Assembly (NCBI GenBank): GCA_044226035.1
Contig: JBGAHT010000051.1
Span: forward strand, 1 to 20,367
Direction of reading: 5' to 3'
DNA from: Pseudoluteimonas sp044226035
Lineage (GTDB): Bacteria > Pseudomonadota > Gammaproteobacteria > Xanthomonadales > Xanthomonadaceae
Length of the DNA: 20,367 bases
The notes beneath the pieces are model-generated. The model was not told the origin of the DNA. It did no database searches and worked only from the letters and a program-made list of their open reading frames with translations. This document shows positions 7,176 to 13,914 of this stretch, piece by piece (position 1 is the first letter of the stretch; each line of letters starts with the position of its first letter). The position numbers and the translations under genes were made by a program.

Positions 7176-7304
7176 GCCGTTCGTGGTGAGGAGGGCTTGG
7201 CGAAGCCGCAGGCTGAGCAAGCCCGTCTCGAACCACGCTCCAACCACCCTTCGAGACGCCGGGCTCGGCCTGCGGCCTCGACCCCGGCTCCTCAGGGCGA
7301 ACGG
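7122..7304. repeat. Composite palindromic repeat (MITE-like) in the divergent promoter region
   Basis: Two direct copies of a roughly 45-bp unit (7123-7167 and 7177-7220), each beginning ccgttcgt and containing gaggagggcttggcgaagcc, differ at only two or three positions. The second copy forms one arm of a larger palindromic element ending agggcgaacgg at 7294-7304, so ccgttcg...cgaacgg are inverted ends. Inside, gtctcgaa (7226-7233) and ttcgagac (7250-7257) form a second inverted pair. The full element of about 128 bp could fold into a multi-arm cruciform. Its 5' side abuts the signal-peptide coding region of the NlpC/P60 gene. Confidence 0.85.
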
Positions 7305-7417
7305 AATCGATCCAGAACCGTCACGCGATCTCCAGGGAATTTCGGATGGAGACACTGCCCTGCATTCCAGTGGAAAGCCGCAGCATACTATCCGTGTTCC
7401 GCCATCCGGGAATCCGC

Positions 7418-8152
7418 ATGCGCCTCGCCCTGGTTCCGCTGCTCGCGTTCGCCGCCACCGCCTGCGCGGCGACGCCGGCGAACACCTCGACCGCCGCGCC
7501 GGCGAAGCCGGCCGTGCAGGTCTCGACGGCGACCACGGCGCAGCAGGCCGGCCTGGTCGACGTGGCCACGCTCGCGCCGGATATCCGCATGGAAATGCGC
7601 TACGCCGGCAGCGACAACTTCACCGGCGCGGTCGTGCCCGGCTACGAAGCGAAGAAGTGCCTGTTGCTGGAACCGGTGGCGAAGGCGCTGGCGCAGGTGC
7701 AGGCCGACCTGCGTTCGCAGGGCCTGTCGCTGGACATCTTCGACTGCTATCGCCCGGTGCGCGCGGTGCACGCCTTCGTCGCCTGGGCGCACGACCTGTC
7801 CGACCAGCGCACGAAAGCAGAGCACTATCCCGACGTCGACAAGTCCGCTTTGCTCGGGCCCTACATCGCAGAAACCTCGGGCCACAGCCGCGGCGCGACC
7901 GTCGACCTTGGCCTGTTGCGTTGCGACGCCGGCGCCTGCGCGCCGCTGGACATGGGCGCGGACTTCGACCTGTTCGATCCGCGCGCCAACACCGATTCGC
8001 CCGCGATCACCGCGGCGCAGCGCGCGAATCGCCAGTTGTTGCTCGATGCGATGAGGAAGCGCGGCTTCGCCAACTATCCGCTGGAATGGTGGCACTTCAC
8101 CTTCAAGCCGGAACCGACCCCGACCACCGCCTACGACGTGCCGGTACGATGA
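7418..8152 (+). CDS. D-Ala-D-Ala dipeptidase, VanX/DdpX family, exported
   Basis: This 244-residue zinc peptidase should hydrolyse D-alanyl-D-alanine. It has an N-terminal signal ending near C16 (ATAC, a weak lipobox), then an Ala/Thr/Pro-rich linker. The catalytic features are all visible: DCYRPVRA with the transition-state arginine, zinc ligands H156 and D163 in SGHSRGATVDL, and E223/H226 in EWWHF, with the same spacings as H116/D123/E181/H184 of VanX. The ATG at 7418 is chosen because it starts the signal peptide and follows a GGGA motif; the frame opens earlier at 7346. No vanH or vanA ligase is nearby, so peptidoglycan peptide turnover is more likely than glycopeptide resistance. It overlaps the next gene as ATGA. 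Confidence 0.92.
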   Translation: MRLALVPLLAFAATACAATPANTSTAAPAKPAVQVSTATTAQQAGLVDVATLAPDIRMEMRYAGSDNFTGAVVPGYEAKKCLLLEPVAKALAQVQADLRSQGLSLDIFDCYRPVRAVHAFVAWAHDLSDQRTKAEHYPDVDKSALLGPYIAETSGHSRGATVDLGLLRCDAGACAPLDMGADFDLFDPRANTDSPAITAAQRANRQLLLDAMRKRGFANYPLEWWHFTFKPEPTPTTAYDVPVR

Positions 8153-8886
8153 GCATCCGGCGGGTCGGCTTCGACGCCGACGACACCCTGTGGAAAAGCG
8201 AGGACTACTACCGCGACGCGCAGGTGCAGTTCGAGCGCATCGTCGCCGGCTACGTGGACCTGGGCGATGTCGGCGACCGCCTGTACGCGGTCGAGAAGCG
8301 CAACCTGGCGCTGTTCGGCTACGGCGTGAAGGGCATGACCCTGTCGATGCTGGAAGCGGCCGTGGCGATCACCGACGCGCGCATCAGCGCCGCCGACCTG
8401 CACCGCATCGTCGAACTGGGCAAGGACCTGCTGCGGCATCCGGTGGAGCTGATCCCCGGCATCCGCGAGGCGGTGGCGGAGATCGCCACCGAGTTCCCGG
8501 TGGTGCTGGTGACCAAGGGCGACCTGTTCCACCAGGAAGCGAAGGTGCGCGAATCCGGGCTCGCCGACGCGTTCGGCCGCATCGAGATCGTGAGCGAAAA
8601 GGACGCGGGCACCTATGCGCGCCTGTTCCGCGAATTCGAGGTGCGGCCGCAGGAATTCCTGATGATCGGGAATTCGCTGCGTTCGGACATCGCGCCGGTG
8701 CTCGCGCTCGGCGGCTGGGGCGTGCACATGCCCTATCACGTGACCTGGGCGCACGAGCAGGAAGCCTGCGAGGTCGCGGATCCCTCGCGCATGCGCGAAG
8801 TCGCCGAAGCATCCGAATTGCCGGGCGCGGTGCGCGCGCTGGCCGCCGCGGCTCAGTCCTCGTTCACCTCGCCGAACGCGCGCTGA
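8149..8886 (+). CDS. HAD-superfamily hydrolase
   Basis: This cytoplasmic protein of 245 residues carries all four HAD motifs: FDADDTLW (nucleophile D9 and acid/base D11), VTKGD in motif II, a lysine in HQEAKVRESG for motif III, and MIGNSLRSDIAP for the metal-binding acidic motif IV. The helical stretch between motifs I and II makes it a C1-cap type phosphatase, like YjjG or phosphoglycolate-phosphatase relatives. The substrate cannot be inferred. The ATG overlaps the VanX stop as ATGA, so the two are translationally coupled, but VanX is exported and this enzyme has no signal, so a shared pathway is not obvious. Confidence 0.9.
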   Translation: MSIRRVGFDADDTLWKSEDYYRDAQVQFERIVAGYVDLGDVGDRLYAVEKRNLALFGYGVKGMTLSMLEAAVAITDARISAADLHRIVELGKDLLRHPVELIPGIREAVAEIATEFPVVLVTKGDLFHQEAKVRESGLADAFGRIEIVSEKDAGTYARLFREFEVRPQEFLMIGNSLRSDIAPVLALGGWGVHMPYHVTWAHEQEACEVADPSRMREVAEASELPGAVRALAAAAQSSFTSPNAR

Positions 8887-8939
8887 TCGCGCGGCGCGGG
8901 ATTCTTCGCCGGTTCATCGCCGCCACGCGACTCTGGCGG

Positions 8940-8955
8940 TGTCCCCGACGGGACA
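8940..8955. promoter_or_regulatory. Perfect dyad TGTCCC-N4-GGGACA upstream of a secreted protein gene
   Basis: TGTCCCCGACGGGACA lies 25 nt before the ATG at 8981. It could be a small mRNA hairpin or an operator for a dimeric regulator. No regulator is known for it, and 6-bp dyads arise by chance in GC-rich DNA. Confidence 0.3.
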
Positions 8956-8980
8956 TCCACACACGAGAACGAGGTGCGCC

Positions 8981-9406
8981 ATGAAGGCCGCGAACATCCT
9001 TTCCCGCTTGCTTGCGCCATCCGTGCTGGCCCTTGCGCTGGGCGCGGGCTTTTCCGCGCCGGTCGCGCCGGCGCAGGCGCAGGACGACCTGGCCCGCGTG
9101 CTGGTGGACATCGCCGACGTGGTGTTCCGTGCCGGCGTGCCGTACTACCGCTACGGCGATTACGGCCGCTACGACCGCCTGGTCGTGCAGCGCGACCGCT
9201 ACGGCCGGCCGGTGTACTACCGCTACATGCCGGTCGCCTACGGCGCCGGCTACCGCCGCGACGACGACCGCTATTACCGCGACGTCGATTGCAACAAGCA
9301 CGGCAAGTGCAAGGTCACCTACTACGACAGCCGTTACGACCGGCGCCACGACGATCGCGGGTGGGACGGCCATCGCTGGCACGACCACGACCACGACGAC
9401 GATTGA
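8981..9406 (+). CDS. Secreted Tyr/Arg/Asp/His-rich protein of unknown function (141 aa)
   Basis: A signal peptide (residues 1 to about 34, core VLALALGAGFSAP, ending AQAQ) is followed by a short helix and then a low-complexity region packed with Y, R, D and G (for example PYYRYGDYGRYDR and YRRDDDRYYRDVDC). There are two cysteines (CNKHGKC), and the protein ends in a D/H-rich tail (HRWHDHDHDDD). The tail could bind divalent metals, but that is inferred from composition only. Similar tyrosine/arginine-rich small periplasmic proteins are common in Xanthomonadaceae without assigned function. The start at 8981 has GAGG about 7 nt upstream and directly precedes the signal peptide. A strong intrinsic terminator follows 34 nt after the stop. 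Confidence 0.82.
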   Translation: MKAANILSRLLAPSVLALALGAGFSAPVAPAQAQDDLARVLVDIADVVFRAGVPYYRYGDYGRYDRLVVQRDRYGRPVYYRYMPVAYGAGYRRDDDRYYRDVDCNKHGKCKVTYYDSRYDRRHDDRGWDGHRWHDHDHDDD

Positions 9407-9440
9407 TGCGCGCCCGCGCGCATTCGATAACCGTTGAATG

Positions 9441-9467
9441 AACGGCGCCCACGGGCGCCGTTCTTTT
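9441..9467 (+). terminator. Rho-independent terminator
   Basis: AACGGCGCCC (9441-9450) and GGGCGCCGTT (9453-9462) are perfect complements separated by AC, followed by CTTTT. The innermost pair will open to give a 4-nt loop on a 9-bp GC-rich stem. It ends transcription from the secreted protein gene at 8981. Confidence 0.88.
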
Positions 9468-9503
9468 CCGCGAACCCGCGCATCGGCGCGCGCGGTCGCG
9501 GTG

Positions 9504-9509
9504 TAAGCT
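9504..9509 (+). promoter_or_regulatory. Probable -10 box (TAAGCT) for the gene at 9537
   Basis: TAAGCT lies 27 nt before the ATG in a short spacer after the terminator. It is the only AT-containing hexamer there that fits a sigma-70 -10 box. A GGGAG ribosome-binding motif follows at 9523-9527. Confidence 0.4.
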
Positions 9510-9536
9510 CGCGCCATTCCCCAGGGAGCCAACGCC

Positions 9537-9971
9537 ATGCGCCTGCCGATGTCCTGCCTGCTCGCCGCCATGTTCGCCGTCGTCGCGCCTTCGGCGCATG
9601 CCACCGGCCCGGTCGATTGCAAGCTGCACTTCAGCATGTCCGGCTGGTCCGCGTTCTACAAGACGCTGTCGGGCTCGGGCACGGTCAGCTGCGACAACGG
9701 CCAGCGCATGGCGGTGTCGATCCGCAGCAAGGGCGGCGGCCTGACCTTCGGCAAGACCCGCATCGAGAACGGCGTCGGCGAATTCTCCGGCGTGCGCGAC
9801 ATCCACGACGTGCTCGGCCATTACGCCGCCGCGGAGGCGCACGCGGGCGCCGGCAAGTCCGCGCACGCGCAGGTGGTGACCAAGGGCGACATCTCGCTGG
9901 CGCTGTCGGGCAAGGGCGAGGGCTGGGACCTCGGCATTGCCTTCGGCAACTTCATTATCAGCGCGCGCTGA
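9537..9971 (+). CDS. Small secreted protein of unknown function (144 aa)
   Basis: Residues 1-22 form a signal peptide ending AHA. The mature part has two cysteines, in VDCKLHF and VSCDNG, that could form one disulfide. It also has glycine-rich beta-strand repeats such as SIRSKGGGLTFG and ISLALSGKGEGWDLGIAFGNFIIS. The pattern, a small exported beta-rich domain ending in a glycine/hydrophobic strand, loosely recalls DUF992/EipA-like envelope proteins, but I do not claim membership. A GGGAG motif 9 nt upstream and the signal peptide fix the start. The convergent prpF gene ends 21 bp after its stop. Confidence 0.8.
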   Translation: MRLPMSCLLAAMFAVVAPSAHATGPVDCKLHFSMSGWSAFYKTLSGSGTVSCDNGQRMAVSIRSKGGGLTFGKTRIENGVGEFSGVRDIHDVLGHYAAAEAHAGAGKSAHAQVVTKGDISLALSGKGEGWDLGIAFGNFIISAR

Positions 9972-9992
9972 AACCGCGCGCCGCCGGGCGGT

Positions 9993-11192
9993 TCAGCCCG
10001 CGGCGACCTGTTCGCGCGGAACGCGCACCGCGCCTTCCATCAGCACGCGCGCCGAGCGCGACATCACCGCCTTGGTCGCGAGCCACTGCCCGCCGGCCTG
10101 CTTCACCTCCGCGCCGACGCGCAGGGTGCCGGAGGGGTGGCCGAAACGCACCACATCGCGCGTGCCGCCGCCCGCGGCCGCGTTGACCAGCGTGCCGGGC
10201 ACCGCCGCCGCCGTCGCGATCGCGACCGAAGCGGTGCCCATCATCGCGTGGTGCAGCTTGCCCATCGAAATCGCGCGCGCGAGCAGGTCGATGTCGGCGG
10301 CGCGCACCGGCTTGCCGCTGGACGATAGGTAATCCTTCGCCGGCGCGACGAAGGCGACCTTCGGCGTCAGCGGGCGGCGCGCCGCTTCGGCGACGTCGCC
10401 GATCAGGCCCATGCGCAGCGCGCCGGCGGCGCGGATCGCCTCCAGCTTGGCCAGCAGCGCCGGATCCTCGTTGATCGCCGGCTGCAGTTCGGTCCCGTCC
10501 AGGCCGAGCGCGGCCGCTTCGATGAACACCACCGGCACGCCGGAATTGATCAGCGTGGCGCGCAGCGTGCCGACGCCGGGCACGTCGAGGTCGTCGACGA
10601 GGTTTCCGGTCGGGAACATCATGCCGCCGTCCTCCCCCTCGTCGGCGGGATCGAGGAATTCGAGCGCGATCTCGGCGGCGGGGAAGGTCACGCCATCGAG
10701 CTCGAAGTCGCCGGTTTCCCGCACCTCGCCGTTCGCCATCGGCACGTGCGCGACGATGGTCTTGCCGATGTTCGCCTGCCAGATGCGCACCGTGCAGGTG
10801 CCCTCGCGCGGCACGCGCGCGGAGTCGAGGAAGCCGTTGGCGATCGCGAACGGCCCCACCGCCGAGGACAGGTTGCCGCAGTTGCCGCTCCAGTCGATGA
10901 AGTCGCCGTCGATCGGCACCTGTCCGTACAGGTAGTCGACGTCGTGGCCCGGCACCGACGGCGGCGAAATGATCACCACCTTGCTGGTGCTCGAGGTCGC
11001 GCCGCCCATGCCGTCGGTGTGCTTGCCGTAGGGATCGGGCGAGCCGATCACGCGCAGCAGCAGCGCGTCGCGCGCCTTGCCCGGCGCCTGCGCGAAATCC
11101 GGCAAATCCTGCAAACGGAAGAACACGCCCTTGGACGTGCCGCCGCGCATGTAGGTGGCGGGGATGCGCAGTTGCGGTGCGAACGTGGTCAT
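9993..11192 (-). CDS. prpF: 2-methylaconitate cis-trans isomerase PrpF
   Basis: PrpF works with AcnD in the methylcitrate cycle for propionate breakdown, isomerising 2-methylaconitate so that it can be hydrated to 2-methylisocitrate. The 399-residue protein starts with RIPATYMRGGTSKGVFF, the PrpF/DUF453 signature. It contains MGGATSSTSKVVII with K71 and SGNCGNLSSAVGPFAI with C105, which fall where K73 and C107 lie in the characterised Shewanella enzyme (diaminopimelate-epimerase fold). The C-terminal half contains GKLHHAMMGTASVAIA, also typical. It lies 63 bp downstream of acnD, and that gap is largely filled by hairpin repeat copy B. A two-codon minimal frame (ATG ACA TGA) overlaps the prpF ATG, and no strong Shine-Dalgarno is seen. 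Confidence 0.95.
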   Translation of the reverse strand: MTTFAPQLRIPATYMRGGTSKGVFFRLQDLPDFAQAPGKARDALLLRVIGSPDPYGKHTDGMGGATSSTSKVVIISPPSVPGHDVDYLYGQVPIDGDFIDWSGNCGNLSSAVGPFAIANGFLDSARVPREGTCTVRIWQANIGKTIVAHVPMANGEVRETGDFELDGVTFPAAEIALEFLDPADEGEDGGMMFPTGNLVDDLDVPGVGTLRATLINSGVPVVFIEAAALGLDGTELQPAINEDPALLAKLEAIRAAGALRMGLIGDVAEAARRPLTPKVAFVAPAKDYLSSSGKPVRAADIDLLARAISMGKLHHAMMGTASVAIATAAAVPGTLVNAAAGGGTRDVVRFGHPSGTLRVGAEVKQAGGQWLATKAVMSRSARVLMEGAVRVPREQVAAG

Positions 11193-11208
11193 GTCATGGC
11201 TTCTGCTG

Positions 11209-11260
11209 TTCCCTCTCCCCTTGTGGGAGAGGGTGCCCGAAGGGCGGGAGAGGGGTCAGG
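11209..11260. repeat. Hairpin repeat, copy B, between acnD and prpF
   Basis: This is a 52-bp perfect match to copy A at 3091-3142, 8 kb away. The tca at 11256-11258 is the stop codon of acnD, at exactly the repeat position that gives the DUF559 gene its stop. The hairpin lies inside the presumed acnD-prpF operon, where it could reduce downstream expression or stabilise the upstream mRNA. Confidence 0.95.
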
Positions 11261-13874
11261 GGCCTTGGTTCGCCGCGAGGAAGTCCTGGGCGAAGCGCTG
11301 CAGCACGCCGCCGGCTTCGTAGATGGCGACTTCCTCGTCCGAATCCAGCCGGCACAGCACCGGCACCTCGACGAGGCCGCCGTCGCGGCGATGGATCACC
11401 AGCGTCAGCATCGCGCCCGGCGCCGGCGTGCCGGCCACGTCGAAGGTTTCGCTGCCGTCGATGCCGAGCGTATTGCGGTTCACGCCCATCTGGAACTGCA
11501 GCGGCAGCACGCCCATGCCGATCAGGTTGGTGCGGTGGATGCGCTCGAAGCCCTCGGCCGCGATCGCCTCCACGCCGGCCAGGCGCACGCCCTTCGCCGC
11601 CCAGTCGCGCGAGGAACCCTGGCCGTAATCCGCGCCGGCGATGATGATCAGCGGCTGCTTGCGCTGCATGTAGGTTTCGATCGCCTCCCACATGCGCATG
11701 TGCTCGCCTTCGGGCTCCACCCGCGCCAGCGAACCCTGCTTCACGTTGCCCGCGTCGTCGCGCACCATCTCGTTGAGCAGCTTGGGGTTGGCGAAGGTCG
11801 CGCGCTGCGCGGTCAGGTGGTCGCCGCGATGCGTCGCGTAGGAATTGAAGTCCTCCTCCGGCAGGCCCATCTTCGCCAGGTATTCGCCGGCGGCGCTGCT
11901 GGCGAGGATCGCGTTCGACGGCGAAAGGTGGTCCGTGGTGATGTTGTCGCCGAGCACCGCCAGCGGGCGCATGCCGCGCAGCGTGCGTTCGCCGGCCAGC
12001 GCGCCTTCCCAGTACGGCGGGCGGCGGATGTAGGTGCTCATCCCGCGCCAGTCGTACAGCGGGTCGGCGCCGCCGCCGTGCTCGACGCGCACGTCGAACA
12101 TCGGCGCGTACACCTTGCGGAACTGTTCGGGCTTGACGCTGGCCTTCACCACCGCGTCGATCTCGGCGTCGCTGGGCCACAGGTCCTTCAGCCGCACTTC
12201 GTTGCCGTCGGCGTCATGGCCGAGCACGTCCTTCTCGATGTCGAAGCGCACCGTGCCGGCGATGGCGTAGGCGATCACCAGCGGCGGCGAGGCGAGGAAG
12301 GCCTGCTTCGCGTAGGGATGGATGCGGCCGTCGAAGTTGCGGTTGCCGCTCAGCACCGCCACCGCGTACAGGTCGCGGTCGATGATTTCCTGCTGGATCG
12401 CCGGATCGAGCGCGCCGCTCATGCCGTTGCAGGTGGTGCAGGCGAAACCGACGATGCCGAAGCCGAGCTTTTCCAGTTCCGGCAGCAGCTTCGCTTCCTC
12501 CAGGTACAACTGCACCGCCTTGCTGCCCGGTGCCAGCGAGGACTTCACCCACGGCTTGCGGGCCAGACCCTTCGCGTTCGCGTTGCGCGCCAGCAGCGCG
12601 GCGGCGATCACGTTGCGCGGGTTGCTGGTGTTGGTGCAGCTGGTGATCGCGGCGATGATCACCGCGCCGTCGGGCATCAGGCCGGCCATTTCCTCGGCCT
12701 TGCCGCGTTCGAGCTTGGCTTCGTCGGCGATGCCGCGTGCGGCCAGTTCGCTCACCGGCAGGCGCCGGTGCGGATTCGACGGGCCGGCCATGTTGCGCAC
12801 CACGCTCGACAGGTCGAAATGCAGCGTGCGCTCGTACTGCGCGTCGGCGAGATCGTCGGCCCACAAACCGGCGGCCCTGGCGTAGGTTTCGACCAGCGCC
12901 ACCTGTTCGTCGCTGCGGCCGGTCAGGCGCAGGTAGTCCAGCGTGTTGCCGTCGATGAAGAACATCGCCGCGGTCGCGCCGTATTCGGGCGCCATGTTGG
13001 AAATCGTCGCGCGATCACCAATCGTCAGCGCGGCGGCGCCTTCGCCGCGGAACTCCAGGTAGGCGCCGACCACCTTTTCCTTGCGCAGGAATTCGGTCAG
13101 CGCGAGCACGATGTCGGTGGCGGTGATGCCCGGTTGCGGCTTGCCGGTCAGTTCCACGCCGACCATGTCCGGCGTGCGCATCCACGAGGCGCGGCCGAGC
13201 ATCACGTTCTCGGCTTCCAGTCCGCCCACGCCGACCGCGATCACGCCCAGCGCGTCCACGTGCGGGGTGTGCGAATCGGTGCCGACGCAGGTGTCGGGGA
13301 AGGCGACGCCGTCCTGCACGTAGACCACCGGCGACATCTTCTCCAGGTTGATCTGGTGCATGATCCCGTTGCCCGCCGGGATCACGTCGACGTTGGCGAA
13401 CGCGCGCCGGGTCCACTCGATGAAGTGGAAGCGGTCCTCGTTGCGGCGGTCCTCGATCGCACGGTTCCTGGCGAACGCATCCGGATCGTCGCCGCCGCAT
13501 TCCACCGCCAGCGAGTGGTCCACGATCAGCTGCACCGGCACCACCGGGTTCACCTGCGCCGGATCGCCGCCTTGCGCGGCGATGGCGTCGCGCAGGCCGG
13601 CCAGGTCGACCAGCGCGGTTTGGCCGAGGATGTCGTGGCAGACCACGCGCGCCGGGAACCACGGGAAATCGAGGTCGCGGCGGCGTTCGATCAATTGCGC
13701 GAGGTAGGCATCGCGCAGCGCCGGGTCGGCGCGGCGCACGATGTTCTCGGCGTGCACGCGCGCGGTGTAGGGCAGGCCGGCCCAGGCGCCGGGCGCGAGC
13801 GCCTCGACCGCGGCGCGGGCGTCGTACCAGTCGAGCTTGGTGCCGGGGAGCGGCTTGCGGTATTGGGTCGTCAT
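11256..13874 (-). CDS. acnD: Fe-S-dependent 2-methylcitrate dehydratase AcnD
   Basis: AcnD is an aconitase-family enzyme that dehydrates 2-methylcitrate to 2-methylaconitate, replacing PrpD when paired with PrpF. The 872-residue length is typical. Cluster ligands are visible as C413 in ITSCTNTSNPRN and C479/C482 in FACTTCNGMSG, and the swivel domain contains GADYGQGSSRDWAAKG. N-terminal segments such as CVGTDSHTPHVDALG and NVMLGRASWMR are aconitase-like. The adjacent prpF favours AcnD over AcnA. The last residues (after AQDFLAANQGP) and the stop run into hairpin repeat copy B. A TAAAAT box 6 nt before the ATG suggests a leaderless transcript. prpB, prpC and a prpR regulator are not in the window. 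Confidence 0.95.
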   Translation of the reverse strand: MTTQYRKPLPGTKLDWYDARAAVEALAPGAWAGLPYTARVHAENIVRRADPALRDAYLAQLIERRRDLDFPWFPARVVCHDILGQTALVDLAGLRDAIAAQGGDPAQVNPVVPVQLIVDHSLAVECGGDDPDAFARNRAIEDRRNEDRFHFIEWTRRAFANVDVIPAGNGIMHQINLEKMSPVVYVQDGVAFPDTCVGTDSHTPHVDALGVIAVGVGGLEAENVMLGRASWMRTPDMVGVELTGKPQPGITATDIVLALTEFLRKEKVVGAYLEFRGEGAAALTIGDRATISNMAPEYGATAAMFFIDGNTLDYLRLTGRSDEQVALVETYARAAGLWADDLADAQYERTLHFDLSSVVRNMAGPSNPHRRLPVSELAARGIADEAKLERGKAEEMAGLMPDGAVIIAAITSCTNTSNPRNVIAAALLARNANAKGLARKPWVKSSLAPGSKAVQLYLEEAKLLPELEKLGFGIVGFACTTCNGMSGALDPAIQQEIIDRDLYAVAVLSGNRNFDGRIHPYAKQAFLASPPLVIAYAIAGTVRFDIEKDVLGHDADGNEVRLKDLWPSDAEIDAVVKASVKPEQFRKVYAPMFDVRVEHGGGADPLYDWRGMSTYIRRPPYWEGALAGERTLRGMRPLAVLGDNITTDHLSPSNAILASSAAGEYLAKMGLPEEDFNSYATHRGDHLTAQRATFANPKLLNEMVRDDAGNVKQGSLARVEPEGEHMRMWEAIETYMQRKQPLIIIAGADYGQGSSRDWAAKGVRLAGVEAIAAEGFERIHRTNLIGMGVLPLQFQMGVNRNTLGIDGSETFDVAGTPAPGAMLTLVIHRRDGGLVEVPVLCRLDSDEEVAIYEAGGVLQRFAQDFLAANQGP

Positions 13875-13880
13875 CCGCCG

Positions 13881-13886
13881 ATTTTA
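13881..13886 (-). promoter_or_regulatory. -10 box (TAAAAT) of the acnD promoter, leaderless type
   Basis: Read on the minus strand, TAAAAT is separated from the acnD ATG (13874) by the six bases CGGCGG. At usual spacing, transcription starts at the A of ATG. The arrangement is the mirror image of the dusA promoter 17 bp away, and both must share the 40-bp intergenic region and reach into each other. Confidence 0.6.
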
Positions 13887-13902
13887 CGCCTTTGCCGGCG
13901 GG

Positions 13903-13908
13903 TAAAAT
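13903..13908 (+). promoter_or_regulatory. -10 box (TAAAAT) of the dusA promoter, leaderless type
   Basis: TAAAAT is followed by six bases (GACGGC) and the dusA ATG at 13915. No Shine-Dalgarno fits between them. The -35 region would fall on or beside the opposing acnD -10 box, so polymerase binding at the two promoters should be mutually exclusive. Confidence 0.6.
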
Positions 13909-13914
13909 GACGGC

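Noticed and set aside
7346..7417. Upstream ATG at 7346 as the vanX start
   Set aside because: It would add 24 polar residues before the signal peptide and overlap the promoter region; the ATG at 7418 has a Shine-Dalgarno-like motif and begins the signal peptide.
7418..8152. VanX-type gene as a glycopeptide resistance determinant
   Set aside because: No vanH, vanA/B ligase or vanRS-like pair is adjacent, and the host is apparently Gram-negative; peptidoglycan turnover is more likely.
8864..9866. Minus-strand frames opposite the two small secreted genes
   Set aside because: They lack start signals and recognisable domains, and cross the intrinsic terminator region.
10746..13910. Very long plus-strand open frame (over 1,000 codons) opposite acnD and prpF
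   Set aside because: It is antisense to two well-supported enzymes, is rich in Arg/His/Ala/Val from GC-rich codons, and shows no family motif.
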